A stretch of DNA of 64,000 nucleotides from Planoprotostelium fungivorum (lineage: Eukaryota; Evosea; Variosea; Cavosteliida; Cavosteliaceae), in contig MDYQ01000014.1 of the NCBI GenBank assembly GCA_003024175.1, positions 62,001-126,000 on the forward strand, given 5' to 3'. The notes under the pieces were generated by a model, which saw only the letters and a list, made by a program, of their open reading frames with translations, was not told where the DNA came from and ran no database searches. The position numbers and the translations under genes were made by a program. Shown piece after piece: positions 26,164 to 40,279 of the stretch; position 1 is the first letter of the stretch, and every line of letters begins with the position of its first letter.

Positions 26164-29100
26164 TGCTCAGAGAGGTCTTCTTCTCTCTCCTCCTCTTGGG
26201 TTTCGTCCATGCTGACGATGTAGACATCTTAGTCTCACTGTTCAGCGCAACTGGGGGTAAAGATGTCAAGGCGTTGCTGCTGACTTGTGAAAAGGTGAAA
26301 CCTGGATGAATCGCACGAATTGGTTAGATACTTCCACCGATCTGAGCTCATGGTATGGAGTTGACACCGATTTTCAAGGTCGTGTGACGCATCTGAGTCT
26401 GAACGGAAACAATCTCACTGGATCTCCACCGAACATGAGTGAAGTCCTTTGACAAAGAGATGTTTATTGATGCGGATCACAGGTGGATTAGAACAGCTTA
26501 CCTCCTTAAATTTATCCAACAATCACCTTCACGCGCCGGCGGACCTCTTCTGGTCGTCTCTCACAGATCTCATCTTCTTGAACATCATCGACGTCTCTGG
26601 CAATGCGTAAGAAGTCAGATGTCACCTCTCGCATATCTCGTGCATCTCTCACATCGCACACCTCATTCTGTCAGCGATCTCCAAGATCCACCGGTCTGTC
26701 TACCCGTGAATCTCACTTGGTTGTCCATCTCCAACACTGGTGTGGGCGCCCTCTCTGGTTTCCTCACTTCTACCCCTGGCTCGCACTGCGACCTCCCTGG
26801 AAGCCGTCTCAAACACTTTGATTGCAGTCACAATCCTTCTTATCCGATCGCTTACGCTGAAAATCTGTACGGTGACGCGTTAGAGTACGTCGATTTCTCC
26901 CATACCCTCTTTATAGTGGAATATGTAGTACCCCTCCTGCCGAATTCGGTGACTTCACTATCGTTGAATTTTTTGGACTCTGGGAGTGGGCACATGAGCT
27001 TTCCAAATCTTACGCGGTTTCATCTGACTCGCCTGCATCTGGTGAATGATGGATGATGAGATGTCGCTGATGAGGTCAGGCAGGATACACCTTCCTCCGC
27101 ACGTCTAAATCAGATCTATCGGGTCTGTGTAAACAAGATCGACTCGTTGATTTAAATCTGAGGTGAAAGGACATGATGCGCATCACGATGAAGATGTTGA
27201 TGACGACTGTAGCGGAAGTGCGTTGAGCGCTGTCCCTCCTTGCATCTACAGATCTCTACCCAATTTAGAGATCTTAGATCTATCGAACAACAATCTGACG
27301 GGTACTCTGGAGATATCTTCCATGACAATGAGGGAGCTGTACGTGTCAAACAACAAATTTGGAGGAATCCTGCCCGATCTCAATCGGCTACCCTACCTGT
27401 CTACATTGTCCGCCGCCGACAACGATTTTGGCGGGAAAATCGATCCCAATTACGGTAGCCTCATCTCCTTGATCCTGGATAACAACCACCTTCGAGGAAA
27501 TCTCCCGGAATTTTCGAAGAATATTCGAGTCCTCTCCTTGACCAACAACGACATGGATGGTACCCTTCCCTCATTCGAGAGTTGTAGAGAGCTGAAAATA
27601 TTAAAAATCTCAAATAATAGCTTTGTGGGCTCTCTACCGCCCACGCTCTTCGATGTAGATCTACAATTGCTCTACGTAGGGGTGAGAACTTTCTGAGAAA
27701 TATGCGAGAAATTTACGAGAATAGGGGAATCAGTTGAACGGTACTTTGAAGCCTTTCAGTACATCGCTGATGGAACTCGAATTGCAATCCAATCAGGTGC
27801 AGACATGAAGACGTACCATTCTGACAGTTTTCTCTCAGTTCTACGGTCCGATGTTCAATACAACGCATCATCTACAACTCACCACTTTATTTGTGCAGAA
27901 CAATAATTTCCACTCGATCACCGGTTTACCCTCCAATGTCTTGTACGTGGATCTATCTCACAACCAGGTGAGAAATTCGGATGAAATTTCGCGTCTGATC
28001 GGCTGTACAGTTTGACGGTCCTCTACCTTCAGTACCCTCTTCTGTTTTAAGTTTGGTTGCGGATGACAATCGATTCAGTGGAAAATTGCCAAAAATACCA
28101 CACAACATCCATTCACTATCCTTGGGGGATAATTCCTTCTCAGATGCCGAAGCTAGCGACGCCACTTGGTCAGATCTCCCCTTCATTACTTATCTCAACC
28201 TCTCTATGAATCGACTGACTTTCCTACCGAAGGTGACAACCCATGCATCTCTCAACATTCTTACATATTCTTCAGATTACATCAGCTCCACGGCTCTCAA
28301 CGGTAGATGTTTCTCACAACATGTGATACCTGCCTGATGCGCATCATGGATCTAACTTGAACAGGATCGCAGGAACAGATCTATCTTCTGTCAATACATC
28401 GACACAAACGATATATCTCTACGAGAGAATCTCGAATTTGAACTTGTCGAATAATCTGATGACGAGATGGAACGATTTCTACGGTAGAGTCTTAGACATC
28501 AGTATGAATCGGCTCGAGGCCGTGCCGAACATCATTCAAGCTACGTACCTGAATATCTCACACAACAGAATTCGCAGCGGTGATTTTCACACGAAATCAA
28601 CCATCTTACGAAAGTCAGAACTATTCAACGATGATGACAGTTACCTGGGTTACCTTCAGATATTCGACGCGAGAGACAATGAAATCTACGTCGTGGGACG
28701 ATCGTTGAGCTACGCGACACAATTGAACTACCTCGACCTATCTTACAACCCCGTGGGATTCTTCTACGCAGAATTCAGCCGCTTGCAGAACTTGGCAACG
28801 CTTCTCATGAGTCACATGAACAGCTGGAATGAACCTCTATCACCTACCATCGGTAGCATCCTGTTGCTGCAGACATTAGACATCAGTGGTTCGAATTTCG
28901 TTGGAAGATTACCCGACTCGCTGGGTGAGCTCGCTTATCTGAGACACTTGAACGCCTCGAATTGTGGTTTCAGCGGCGATTTTCCATCGACTTTTCAGTA
29001 CAATCGTTATCTCAGGGTGTTAGACATGGTGATTTCATATCGTATGCTCTTGATCTATCTGAATATCTACAGTCCAACAACAATTTGACCGGCGGAATTA

Positions 29101-31571
29101 CGGACGAGGTGACGATCCATCAGATCTTCACGTTGAACGAAACAGATGGCCGCCATGATCAGCTTGAAGCACATGGATCTGTCTGGTAATCAGTTGAACG
29201 GTACGATCTCCAGTCGAATCGGTACATTGTACAATCTGAAACACTTGGATGTATCGTGAGGCTTGAAAGATTGCAATGGATTGAAACGGGTAGGTGCAAT
29301 CGATTGAGGGGAACCATTCCTGATGTTGTATCGACCTTAAGTCAATTAGAACACATAGATTTGAGGTAGAATATACACCGAGATACTCCACGACTGATCG
29401 ACAACAGTGACAACGAATTGACAGGTCACGTGCCAGACCTCATCAGCTCATCCCCCGTCCTCCGTGTCTACAATCTGAGCCGCAACCATCTCAAGTATTT
29501 CCTCTGTTTGAATGACTTCATCTCACTTCATCCAGCGGAACTGTTCCCAAGACCATCTCCACCATGCCCAATCTATCTGTCTTGGATTTTTCATCGAATT
29601 CTCTATCGGGTAGACTCTCACATTGCACACACCGTCTCACTCTACAGGTTTCTCCAGCACGATGGACCTATCGTCCCCCAACGTGTCTCGTTGTAGTCTG
29701 ACGGACAATCCCATCGTATGCCCCAGACCTATCTGGGCCGTGACAACGTGCCACACCACCTGCTCGACGAGAGAGAGATCAGAGTGGAGGGAGACGTAGA
29801 CTCTTTCGATCGTGAGGAGTTTGTGAAGCAACTGTCGATCGCGACGAAGATCTCTCATCGAAGATTGGTCTTGATCTATCTTCGCCCCGGGAGCGTAATC
29901 GTTGGACTACACATCCTGCCAGCCGATTCAAAAGACATCTCGGAAGGTCAAGCTTCTGCGACCGATTCGGTCCAATTCCTCCTCTCTCGATCTCTCGCCT
30001 TGAGCCACTTTACGGTTCTATCTGTGACGAGTGGACTCCACTTTCCCACAACTTCACATCCATCGACGACAGATCCGCTCGAGGGGGAGAGACATTCCGA
30101 ACCATTGGATCGTGGAGCCATAGCGGGTATCATCATCGCAGTCCTGATCATCGCGATCGTCGTGATCATCGCGATCATCATCATGGCGAAGAGAAGTAGA
30201 TCTTCAGAAGACATCCAATTACGCGCCATTCAGCGGGACATGATACTGAGGGACGTAATCATCGAAGATCAGATCGGGCAAGGTTGCTTCGGGGAGGTCA
30301 GTCTACAACGTTGTAGACGGTCAGAAATGACGTCATCAGGTGTACAGAGGAAAATGGGCCGGCGTGACCGTCGCACTGAAATGTCTCAAAGAAGAAGACA
30401 CACTCGAGTGGCTGAGAGAGGTGGGATGGAGGGGGGAGGCACGAATGATTGAGACGGTACAGGCTTCCCTCCTGCGAAAACTGAACCATCCCAATATCGT
30501 TCGATTCCTGGGAACTTTTTCAGCAGATCACACGACCTTCATGGTATTAGAGTGGGAGTGGAAATCATTTATTTCAATTGAATCGTGATAGATTTGTCGA
30601 ATGTGGTGCCGTGGATTCGTTCTTGCGTAGACCCGAAGTGAGAGATAGAATAAGAGAATACGACTTGTTGTGTATGACCATCGAAGTGGTGCAGGTGAGA
30701 GAGATGTGTTTCCATTCGATTGAGTCGATTCAGGGCATGTGCTATCTCAAAATGAAAGGAATCATACACCGGTGAGATGTCCGAAAATTCGACGAAAAAC
30801 GATTTTATTTCGTTTGATTCACGAAAGTTAGAGACTTGGGTGCCAGAAACCTCTTGGTCGCCCACACTGATCGGAGGTATCACGTCAAGGTGCGAGACTT
30901 CTTCACATCTCCATTCAAGCTTCTGTTAGATTTCAGATTTTGGTATGAGCCGCGAGAGCAGTTTCTATGAATCGAAAGACAAGCAGATCGCGTATAAGGT
31001 GACTGATTACGTAACCGTCTCACGATTGTTCTTCTCAACCAACACAGTGGTCGGCACCTGAAGTGGTCCACAAGGTGGGAAGCAGCTCACAGTCTGACGT
31101 ATGGAGTTTTGGTGTGACTATGTGGGAGATTTTTTCAAAGGGAACAGGTGAGAAGAATAAAATGAAATAAAATCGCTCCGTCTCATCTCGCGAATGATGT
31201 TGCACATCTGTCTTCGATTGACACGAACAGTTCCTTATTCTACATTTACGAATCAAGAGACCGTGAAGAAGGTGAGATTCCAATGAGAGCGACGAACGAT
31301 CGTTCTGACATGAGAACAGGTCTTTGATGAGAATTATCGATTAGACAATCCGGGGTGCTCCGTGACTCTATACGATATCATACTCACCTGCTGGAATTTG
31401 GATCCGCAGCAGAGACCTACCTTCGAAGAGATCCTGAACATACTTCAGAAGATCGCGTCTGTCGAGAGGGAAGACAGCTTACGTTCAGAAGCGAGAGATG
31501 AAGAGCAGGCGGGAGACGTGTATGCTTTCGGTGACAGGATTGTGCCCTCTGACTCTCTGTATCACGCGTGA
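26164..31571 (+). CDS. LRR receptor kinase with tyrosine-kinase motifs
   Basis: A surface receptor. The ATG at 26164 starts a signal peptide (MLREVFFSLLLLGFVHA). DDVDILVSLFSATGG / ETWMNRTNWLDTS follows across the 38-nt intron 26257-26294. This is the standard N-cap of plant/amoeba-type LRR proteins, with SWYGVDTD next. More than twenty leucine-rich repeats follow (LNGNNLTGSPPN, LEILDLSNNNLTGTL, LKHLDVSCNRLRGTIPD). A Cys pair (NPIVCPRPIWAVTTC) leads to a compact outer domain (RVEGDVDSFDREEFVKQ ... LRPGSVIVGLHIL), one TM helix (GIIIAVLIIAIVVIIAIII) and the kinase: GQGCFGEV/YRG, VTVALKCL, HRDLGARNL, SDFGMSRES, YK-WSAPEV, SQSDVWSFGV, CWNLDPQQRPTF. HRDLxARN with WxAPE are tyrosine-kinase marks. 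The kinase reads through intact with about eight short introns. Confidence 0.9.
30297..30339 (+). repeat. Kinase intron with 18-bp perfect palindrome
   Basis: This 43-nt intron splits the glycine loop (GCFGE / VYRG). Bases 30301-30318 are GTCTACAACGTTGTAGAC, a perfect palindrome formed by the window-wide intron word and its complement back to back. Confidence 0.75.
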
Positions 31572-31789
31572 AGACCTTGGATGATCGTCATCACTGTCAT
31601 TACTTGTAGGAAAAAGATATAAAGAAGATGTTTAAATTTTTTCTCATTAAGGAAAATCGTTGTAGATCGGTCTGACACCAGCGTCAAGCTCATCGCACGG
31701 TGCAGAAGAGACTATTAGACAACAAGAACTAATACGAAAGTGAGAGGCAAGCATACGTAGACTCGAATCTAACGTAATCGCACAGCGAG
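31572..31789. other. Spacer between LRR kinase and MYND gene
   Basis: 218 bp on the + strand. It contains CGTTGTAGATCGG at 31658, the intron word outside a coding gene, possibly in a 5'-UTR intron of the MYND gene. No coding support. Confidence 0.4.
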
Positions 31790-32759
31790 ATGGTCGAACA
31801 GTGCGAGCTGTGTGGTGATACCGATGATCTTCTGAGATGTCAAGGGTGCAAGAAAGCCCTCTATTGCAGCGTCGAACACCAGCAGATCGATTGGAGAGAA
31901 CACAAGAAGAATTGCACAAAGGACACTCTCGAAGATGGGAAGAAAGAAGATACCGGCTTCACGAGAGTAAGATACCTCCTTCGCCGTCTCCCATCCGTGT
32001 CATCAAACGGACCGATGGAATGTGACATCTTCTCATCCACCTTTAGAGGATCCAAGTCGATCTCATTCGCAGAGCCATCCGCGAGGGCTTCACAGTCAAA
32101 CAACTCTTACGCTCTGCTTCCGAGGCCGAGAAGAACGGACAGACTCTCGCCGTCTTCTTCTTCCACAAGCTCATCGTGGAATCTCTCACGAGCACACGTA
32201 AGAAGAAGAAAGACAAAGGAAACGCCCCCAATCCAGCCGTCGAGGTGAATCCGTCATCGAAAACGGCTTCATACGTATGATTGACTGTGTCACAGGCCTG
32301 CATTCCTCTTTTGAACGTCTACGGAGGAGAAGAAGAGAAGACGAACCGTTCTCTCAAACTAGAGAATCTCCTGGAAGATGCATCTCTCCTCACCACCAGC
32401 GAATGTCTCGATTTCACGATGAAACTCACCGATAAGAGTACATGTCTCTCACATCTCATCTTTCTCACTCGACATCAGAGCTCACCGATCGTTTCTTGCA
32501 TCACCTCGCCGAGTGCATCACTTTGGACGTCTACGTCGGTGACAGATCGACGTCCATCACGCCCGCGATGGACATTGTCATCCAGAGAGTGATGAACAGA
32601 GGCATCTCTTCCGTTCAGAGGATGTTAGAGGGTATTCACAAGACGTCACCCGCCCATTACGATGAAGTCATTCGAATCATCTACAATGGTGTTGAAGAAC
32701 ATGAGAGAGAAGAGTTGGAGAGATATCATCAGAACAAGGGAAGAGGTCGTCTTCTGTGA
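31790..32759 (+). CDS. MYND zinc-finger protein with unassigned C-terminus
   Basis: The ATG at 31790 gives a MYND finger at once: CELCGDTDDLLRCQGC, KKALYCSVEHQQIDW, REHKKNC, with all eight Cys/His ligands present. MYND fingers bind proline-rich partner peptides. After an intron (GFTR / RIQVDLIRRAI) comes a helical region (EGFTVKQLLRSASEAEKN, TLAVFFFHKLIVESL, a KKKKDK patch). Two more introns lead to LTDK/KLTDRFLHHLAECIT, DRSTSITPAMDIVIQRVM and the end YHQNKGRGRLL. No SET domain is seen, so this is not an SMYD methyltransferase. The helical part is unrecognised. The reading frame needs three introns of about 43-80 nt, all with proper borders. Confidence 0.8.
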
Positions 32760-32963
32760 GTTAGAAGATTATCACGATGGAAGACTAACACAGAGTAGAT
32801 GATGCATGTTTCGTAATCGATCAACATCTGTTCATTAATATACATATTTGATAATCAAGTGTCCCCTCTTCTAAAGTCTCGTCGTGTGTTCGTGAAGAAG
32901 TGTTGGGCTCATAATGGGTGATGATATCACTGCCCGATCGATCAGATGATAATCAGAATCAAA
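32760..32963. terminator. Tail-to-tail region, MYND and K+ channel genes
   Basis: 204 bp, A/T-rich near 32820-32860 (ttaatatacatatttgataa). No gene. It probably holds both 3' UTRs. Confidence 0.4.
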
Positions 32964-35900
32964 TCACTCACATCCTCTCTTCTTCTGTTGTCCCTCGTAG
33001 AGATGAATGGCGACGATCTCGTCTGTCTCTAACAAGATGAGGTCACCGTGCGGGTTCGTGAGGACGTACTTCTCTGTTCTTGTCCTCTTCATTCTCCTCG
33101 TTCGGCTGTTGTTGCTACCCACCACCCCACGACCCGAGAGAGGCCGATCCTGAGCCAAAAGATTAACACCAAATAAAATGGAGCATCGAATGATGAAAAA
33201 TGAAGGAGAACAAAACGAAAGAGAAAGAGAAGGGTGAAGAAGAGAAAGTGCTCACGTTTGTTTCACGGCGATGCTGACGATAGACTCCCAAACTGATGAG
33301 AGGCTGTTCCGCCTCGATGAGAGTATCAAACGACACTCTATATCGTTGTCCCTGTCCTCCTTCAACTCTCCAAACGAAAGACTTGAATCTCTCACCACCA
33401 ACTGTGGATAATGTGCTTGTATGGGGATGATGACAGAGAGTTCATCCACCAGCTCTTCTAAGAATGGAATGAGATCAGGATTCTCAAAGGATTGTGCCAG
33501 AATGGCATCCAATATGCTCGAGCTGAATCTACAATGCGTGTCACACTCGTGATGGTGAAGGAGAACTCACACTTGGCCCGATTGGAATGGATTTGTCAAC
33601 TGAGGGAAACCTTTGTGTCGGTGCATCCATTGTTGATTCTCTAAAAATCTCGAATTGGCAGAATGACCTGATGTCTCTCAATGCAATGTCAACAGAATGG
33701 ATGTCGTCTCCACGAAGATCACACTTTTGAGAAAAGATGAAACGATGATGAGATGAGATGAACGTGTGAAGATGACTCACTGAGAGCTACGATGGGTTGA
33801 TGCGATGCCTTCTCTAACAATTGGAAGGCCATGATGCAGCCTGCGTCTGAACTGAGGTCCGTCTTGTTCTGCGGGCCGTCGAGACCGAAGATGACGGTCT
33901 TGATGGCAGCCACGGCTCCGGCTCGTTCGAGATCTTGTCGGTGTGTCGGATCACCGTGTATGAACCATATCTGAGGATATATCACGCGGAAGATGATGAT
34001 GTCACAAGACGATCGCGAGCGTGATGGCGGTGTAATGTCGTGATGATGAGTGTGATCGTGATATGATGAGCGTAACGCGATGATGATGTGATCTCATTTC
34101 GATCCTGAACGGTGATGACACAAGTGATGATGTCATCAGATGATGTGGTGTACCCACCATAGGTAAAGACGCTATAGCTCTCCATTGTAGAGCGTTTGGT
34201 ATCTCCTTTGACAGTATAACGATGGGCACTTGTGACACAGAAGCGTAAGATCTCAATTTGACGACGAATCCCGCCATCTCTTCAAAGTTGAGCCCACAGA
34301 CGAGAAAATGGGAGTTGATATTCATCTTTTTCTCAGTCAATCAACGCATCTACAACGAGCCTCACCCGCGACGTCGATTCGATGATGGCTTCTGCGATGG
34401 TCTTACTCTCCGTGAAATTTCCCAGAATATTGTCGTCTCCCTCGTTGTCTGAATCGGCGGGAGAAGATGGAAGTTGTCGGGAGAGGTGAAGGGGTAGATC
34501 GGTTGTTTCGATCATAGATGGACTCAGACTACGTAATACGCTCCTGGTACGTACGCTCACGAATTTTCTGTCGTATTTCAGTTGCGTTGTAGATCGAATA
34601 ACTCACAATTTCTTCTTGTGAGACCACAATAGCCCACAGTCGCCCTCTCGTATGACATCATCCGATGATATCACGACGTTCTTCCTGTGGTCCGTTCACC
34701 GAATGGATTCCCGCCAATTTCTCACCTTCCCTCTCCCGCCAAACCGAGGAGAATGGCTCCATGTTCTCTGTATATCCTCTTCACAGCCTCCTGACAGGTC
34801 ATCCCCTCGTAAGCTGACATGTCTGACACTCTCCGCGTCTCCGTACGTAAACCCGACACTGTATACGCACGTAAGTGGTTCGTAAGGGTCACGTGACTGA
34901 CCGTACTGTTGTTCCCACAGGGACAAGCCGTGGAGATTCTTTGGGATGATGGGCGTACTCAACGCATTGCAGAGTACAGCGGCGTAGCCTGGATTAATCA
35001 CGGCTTGTGATAAGATGCCCATTCGTATGGCATTGGTGGTTAATATATCCGTTACGTCTCTGTCTTCGATCGGTGGCTGAGAAAAGTCATTTTTTGAAAT
35101 TTGAATCACGCGGGAACTCACTCGGTTGCGATTAGATACGATCTGAGTGAAGATACGTACGTCGGGATTATGACGTCTCACCGCACTTACCTACGATATC
35201 TCAGTGATGACGTCATATGATGTCACGTGACCTTCAATGAGGTGTTGGGGTCGCTTGATTCCATTCTGGAGTCATCGCTGAGGACAAAACAAATGGCAGC
35301 GTGTTCCATTCTACAACGCGCCATGTCTTTCTCTTGGAGAGGGTTACCTAATAGAATGGATACGAGGAGAGAGTAGTGTGGCTGCTTGACGAAAATCTGT
35401 TTCCGTAAGTTTTCATCGATTTTTCCACGGTACCTCCAGCTCACGTGACACGTCAGCATCACCCAGTAGTACGCACATCTGAATCATCTCAGCGTCTCAA
35501 ATTTTCGCGACGCAGGCCTCCCCCACCTTGACGCTCTCGTTCATCCTCTCTGGCCCGTAAAATTCCTTCAGAAAAGGTAAAACAGGTCTGGCACTCTGAC
35601 TGACGAGAACTGCGTGATCACGGCCGTGGTAGAAGGCGTAAACTGTGACGTGTGATGACGTCATCACACCTCATAGACACTCACAGGGTGAAGAACGTTC
35701 GATGATCTGATCTAATAATAGCCTCGCCTGCCAGGGTACGACTCCGATGGCGATGGCCAGAGCGATCATGATGGCGATCTACAACGAGTCACGATGGAGC
35801 GGGTGAGATTTCACCGACTTTTCCAGAGCTGGTCAGGGGAGTGACGTCACCGTAGCCCACGGTGGACAGAGTGGCCATTGCTAAATATAGACCATCTAAG

Positions 35901-37064
35901 AAGTTGGCCACCTGTGATCGCATCAGTCGGCGAAGGATGATCGAGTGAGTGATGATGATCGAGTGATGATGAATGAGTGATGATGATCGAGTGATGAATG
36001 GCGTGGTACCTTTCCTCCCTCTACTACCGTTGGATTCTCTAACACGAAGAGGAAACTTGCAGTGCCGAATAAGAGACAGCTCAAGAGAAAGATCAATCGA
36101 AGTGCGTTCCTCGATAAACCTAACGATCAAAGTCAGCTGAAATCCATCCTGTCGACATCTGTTCAACAACATCCATTTGAATGAGATGAAATGACAAGAG
36201 AATCATTTCAATGGGAGAAAAGAAATAGTTTGCGTGAAAAAAGTCGATGGTTTCCCTCACTTCCTAGAGCATTTCCGTACGTATCGAGTACGTAAGATGT
36301 AGTCTCGTGCAACATGGCGAAGCGTAAGAACTGTACGCCGTAGTAATAGTATCCTAGAAAGGGCCCAGAGAGGCCGGCGAGAGCAGTTGCCAGATCACAC
36401 CTAAAGACCATGACCATGATGGAGCATGTGATGGAGGGAGATCACCACAAGAGGGCGTTTAAGAAGAAGATCAACTTGCTGGGAGCTAACAGGAAACGAA
36501 ATATGGCACGGACCATGAAGTAGACGCCGAACGAAAATTCTGTCCAGAGGAGGTATCGATTTTGAAAGAGTTGTTGGATGAGTTGATCGTTTGCACCGGG
36601 CGCCACTCCGTCCTATCACATATGAATGAGAATGATTGGGGATGAATGTGTTTACAGTATCGACGTATCCAGGACTGTCTGACGATGTCGTGTTGGGTGC
36701 CATGTTGGTGATCTGATGGAGGGTGAGATCGATTGAGATATCAGATTCACCTGTGATACGAAATAAAGAAATATGCAGACAGAAGTCAGGCAGATGAGGG
36801 CGGATAGGATCTACGTCGTCATTCAGTCGTGCATCTCCAAATCGAAATCACCTGCGCGAACACACCAAAGAATGATCCCTGAAACACAAAGTAGTAGAAT
36901 TGAAATACATCATAGACCCTGTCCATCGGATGTCCTCTCGTCCTTCGGTTCATATGTTTGACGATAAACCATATGGACAGGAAGGACAACATGATGGCTG
37001 CCGCCAGACAGAAGAAGATCAGCTGGTCCACCAGAAGGGCATTGGTGAACGGAATGATCCCCAT
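32964..37064 (-). CDS. BK/Slo-type potassium channel with two RCK domains
   Basis: A K+ channel of the plasma membrane or an organelle. The ATG at 37064 starts MGIIPFTNALLVDQLIFFCL. TM segments follow (LSFLSIWFIVKHM, ILSALICLTSVCIFLYFVS, FSFGVYFMVRAIFRFLLAP, FLGYYYYGVQFLRFAML, LIFLLSCLLFGTASFLFVL). The pore reads NFLDGLYLAMATLSTVGYGDVTP (about 35840-35910), then S6 IAIMIALAIGVVPWQARLLL. The cytosolic part has two regulator-of-K-conductance (RCK) units: HAVLVSQSARPVL, LGNPLQEKDMARCRMEHAAI, INSHFLVCGLNFEEMAG, IHGDPTHRQDLERAGAV. It ends with a Slo-like tail (GQRYRVSFDTLIEAEQP, VLTNPHGDLILLETDEIVAI). Slo channels open with Ca2+ and voltage. Here the segment corresponding to S4 has very few Arg/Lys. 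No acidic Ca-bowl is obvious. About twenty short introns; the acceptor of the S6 exon ends CGTTGTAG. Confidence 0.87.
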
Positions 37065-37289
37065 CTTCCCCACGCCACACCAAGCATGAGCCGGACGTGA
37101 ATGTCAGACACTTTTGCGCCAAAATTAAACATAATATTACGTCAAACTACAACGACGTAACGCTTCCAGGCGGCCCCAACATCTCAAAAAGAATTTCCAA
37201 TCTTTTCTCCATTCCACAAAAGAATTCATCCGATTCAAAATAAAAGATTACAATTCAACAAAACCCTTCGAGAGAAAAATAATTTATTC
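37065..37289. promoter_or_regulatory. Spacer between HELLS stop and channel start
   Basis: 225 bp, both flanking genes on the minus strand. On that strand AATAAA follows the HELLS stop almost immediately (complement of 37284-37289). The rest should hold the channel promoter. Confidence 0.45.
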
Positions 37290-40178
<2,889 letters not shown>

Positions 40179-40279
40179 CTTGTCGCTGATGTCCTCGTGA
40201 CCTCGAAATCAAGTTTCCCGCCACTCCGCGCCAGAAAACATCCATCTACAACGCTTCTGCATTTGCCTTTATTTTCTCA
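40179..40279. promoter_or_regulatory. 101-bp spacer between eIF2-gamma and HELLS
   Basis: It contains the eIF2-gamma polyadenylation signal (minus strand AATAAA, about 40269-40274) and one copy of ATCTACAACG (40244-40253) upstream of the HELLS ATG, perhaps in a 5'-UTR intron. Confidence 0.4.

Noticed and set aside
26019-26306. Longer N-terminus for the LRR kinase, read straight through
   Set aside because: The frame runs into a stop. Splicing out 26257-26294 restores the standard LRR N-cap, and the signal peptide begins at the ATG at 26164.
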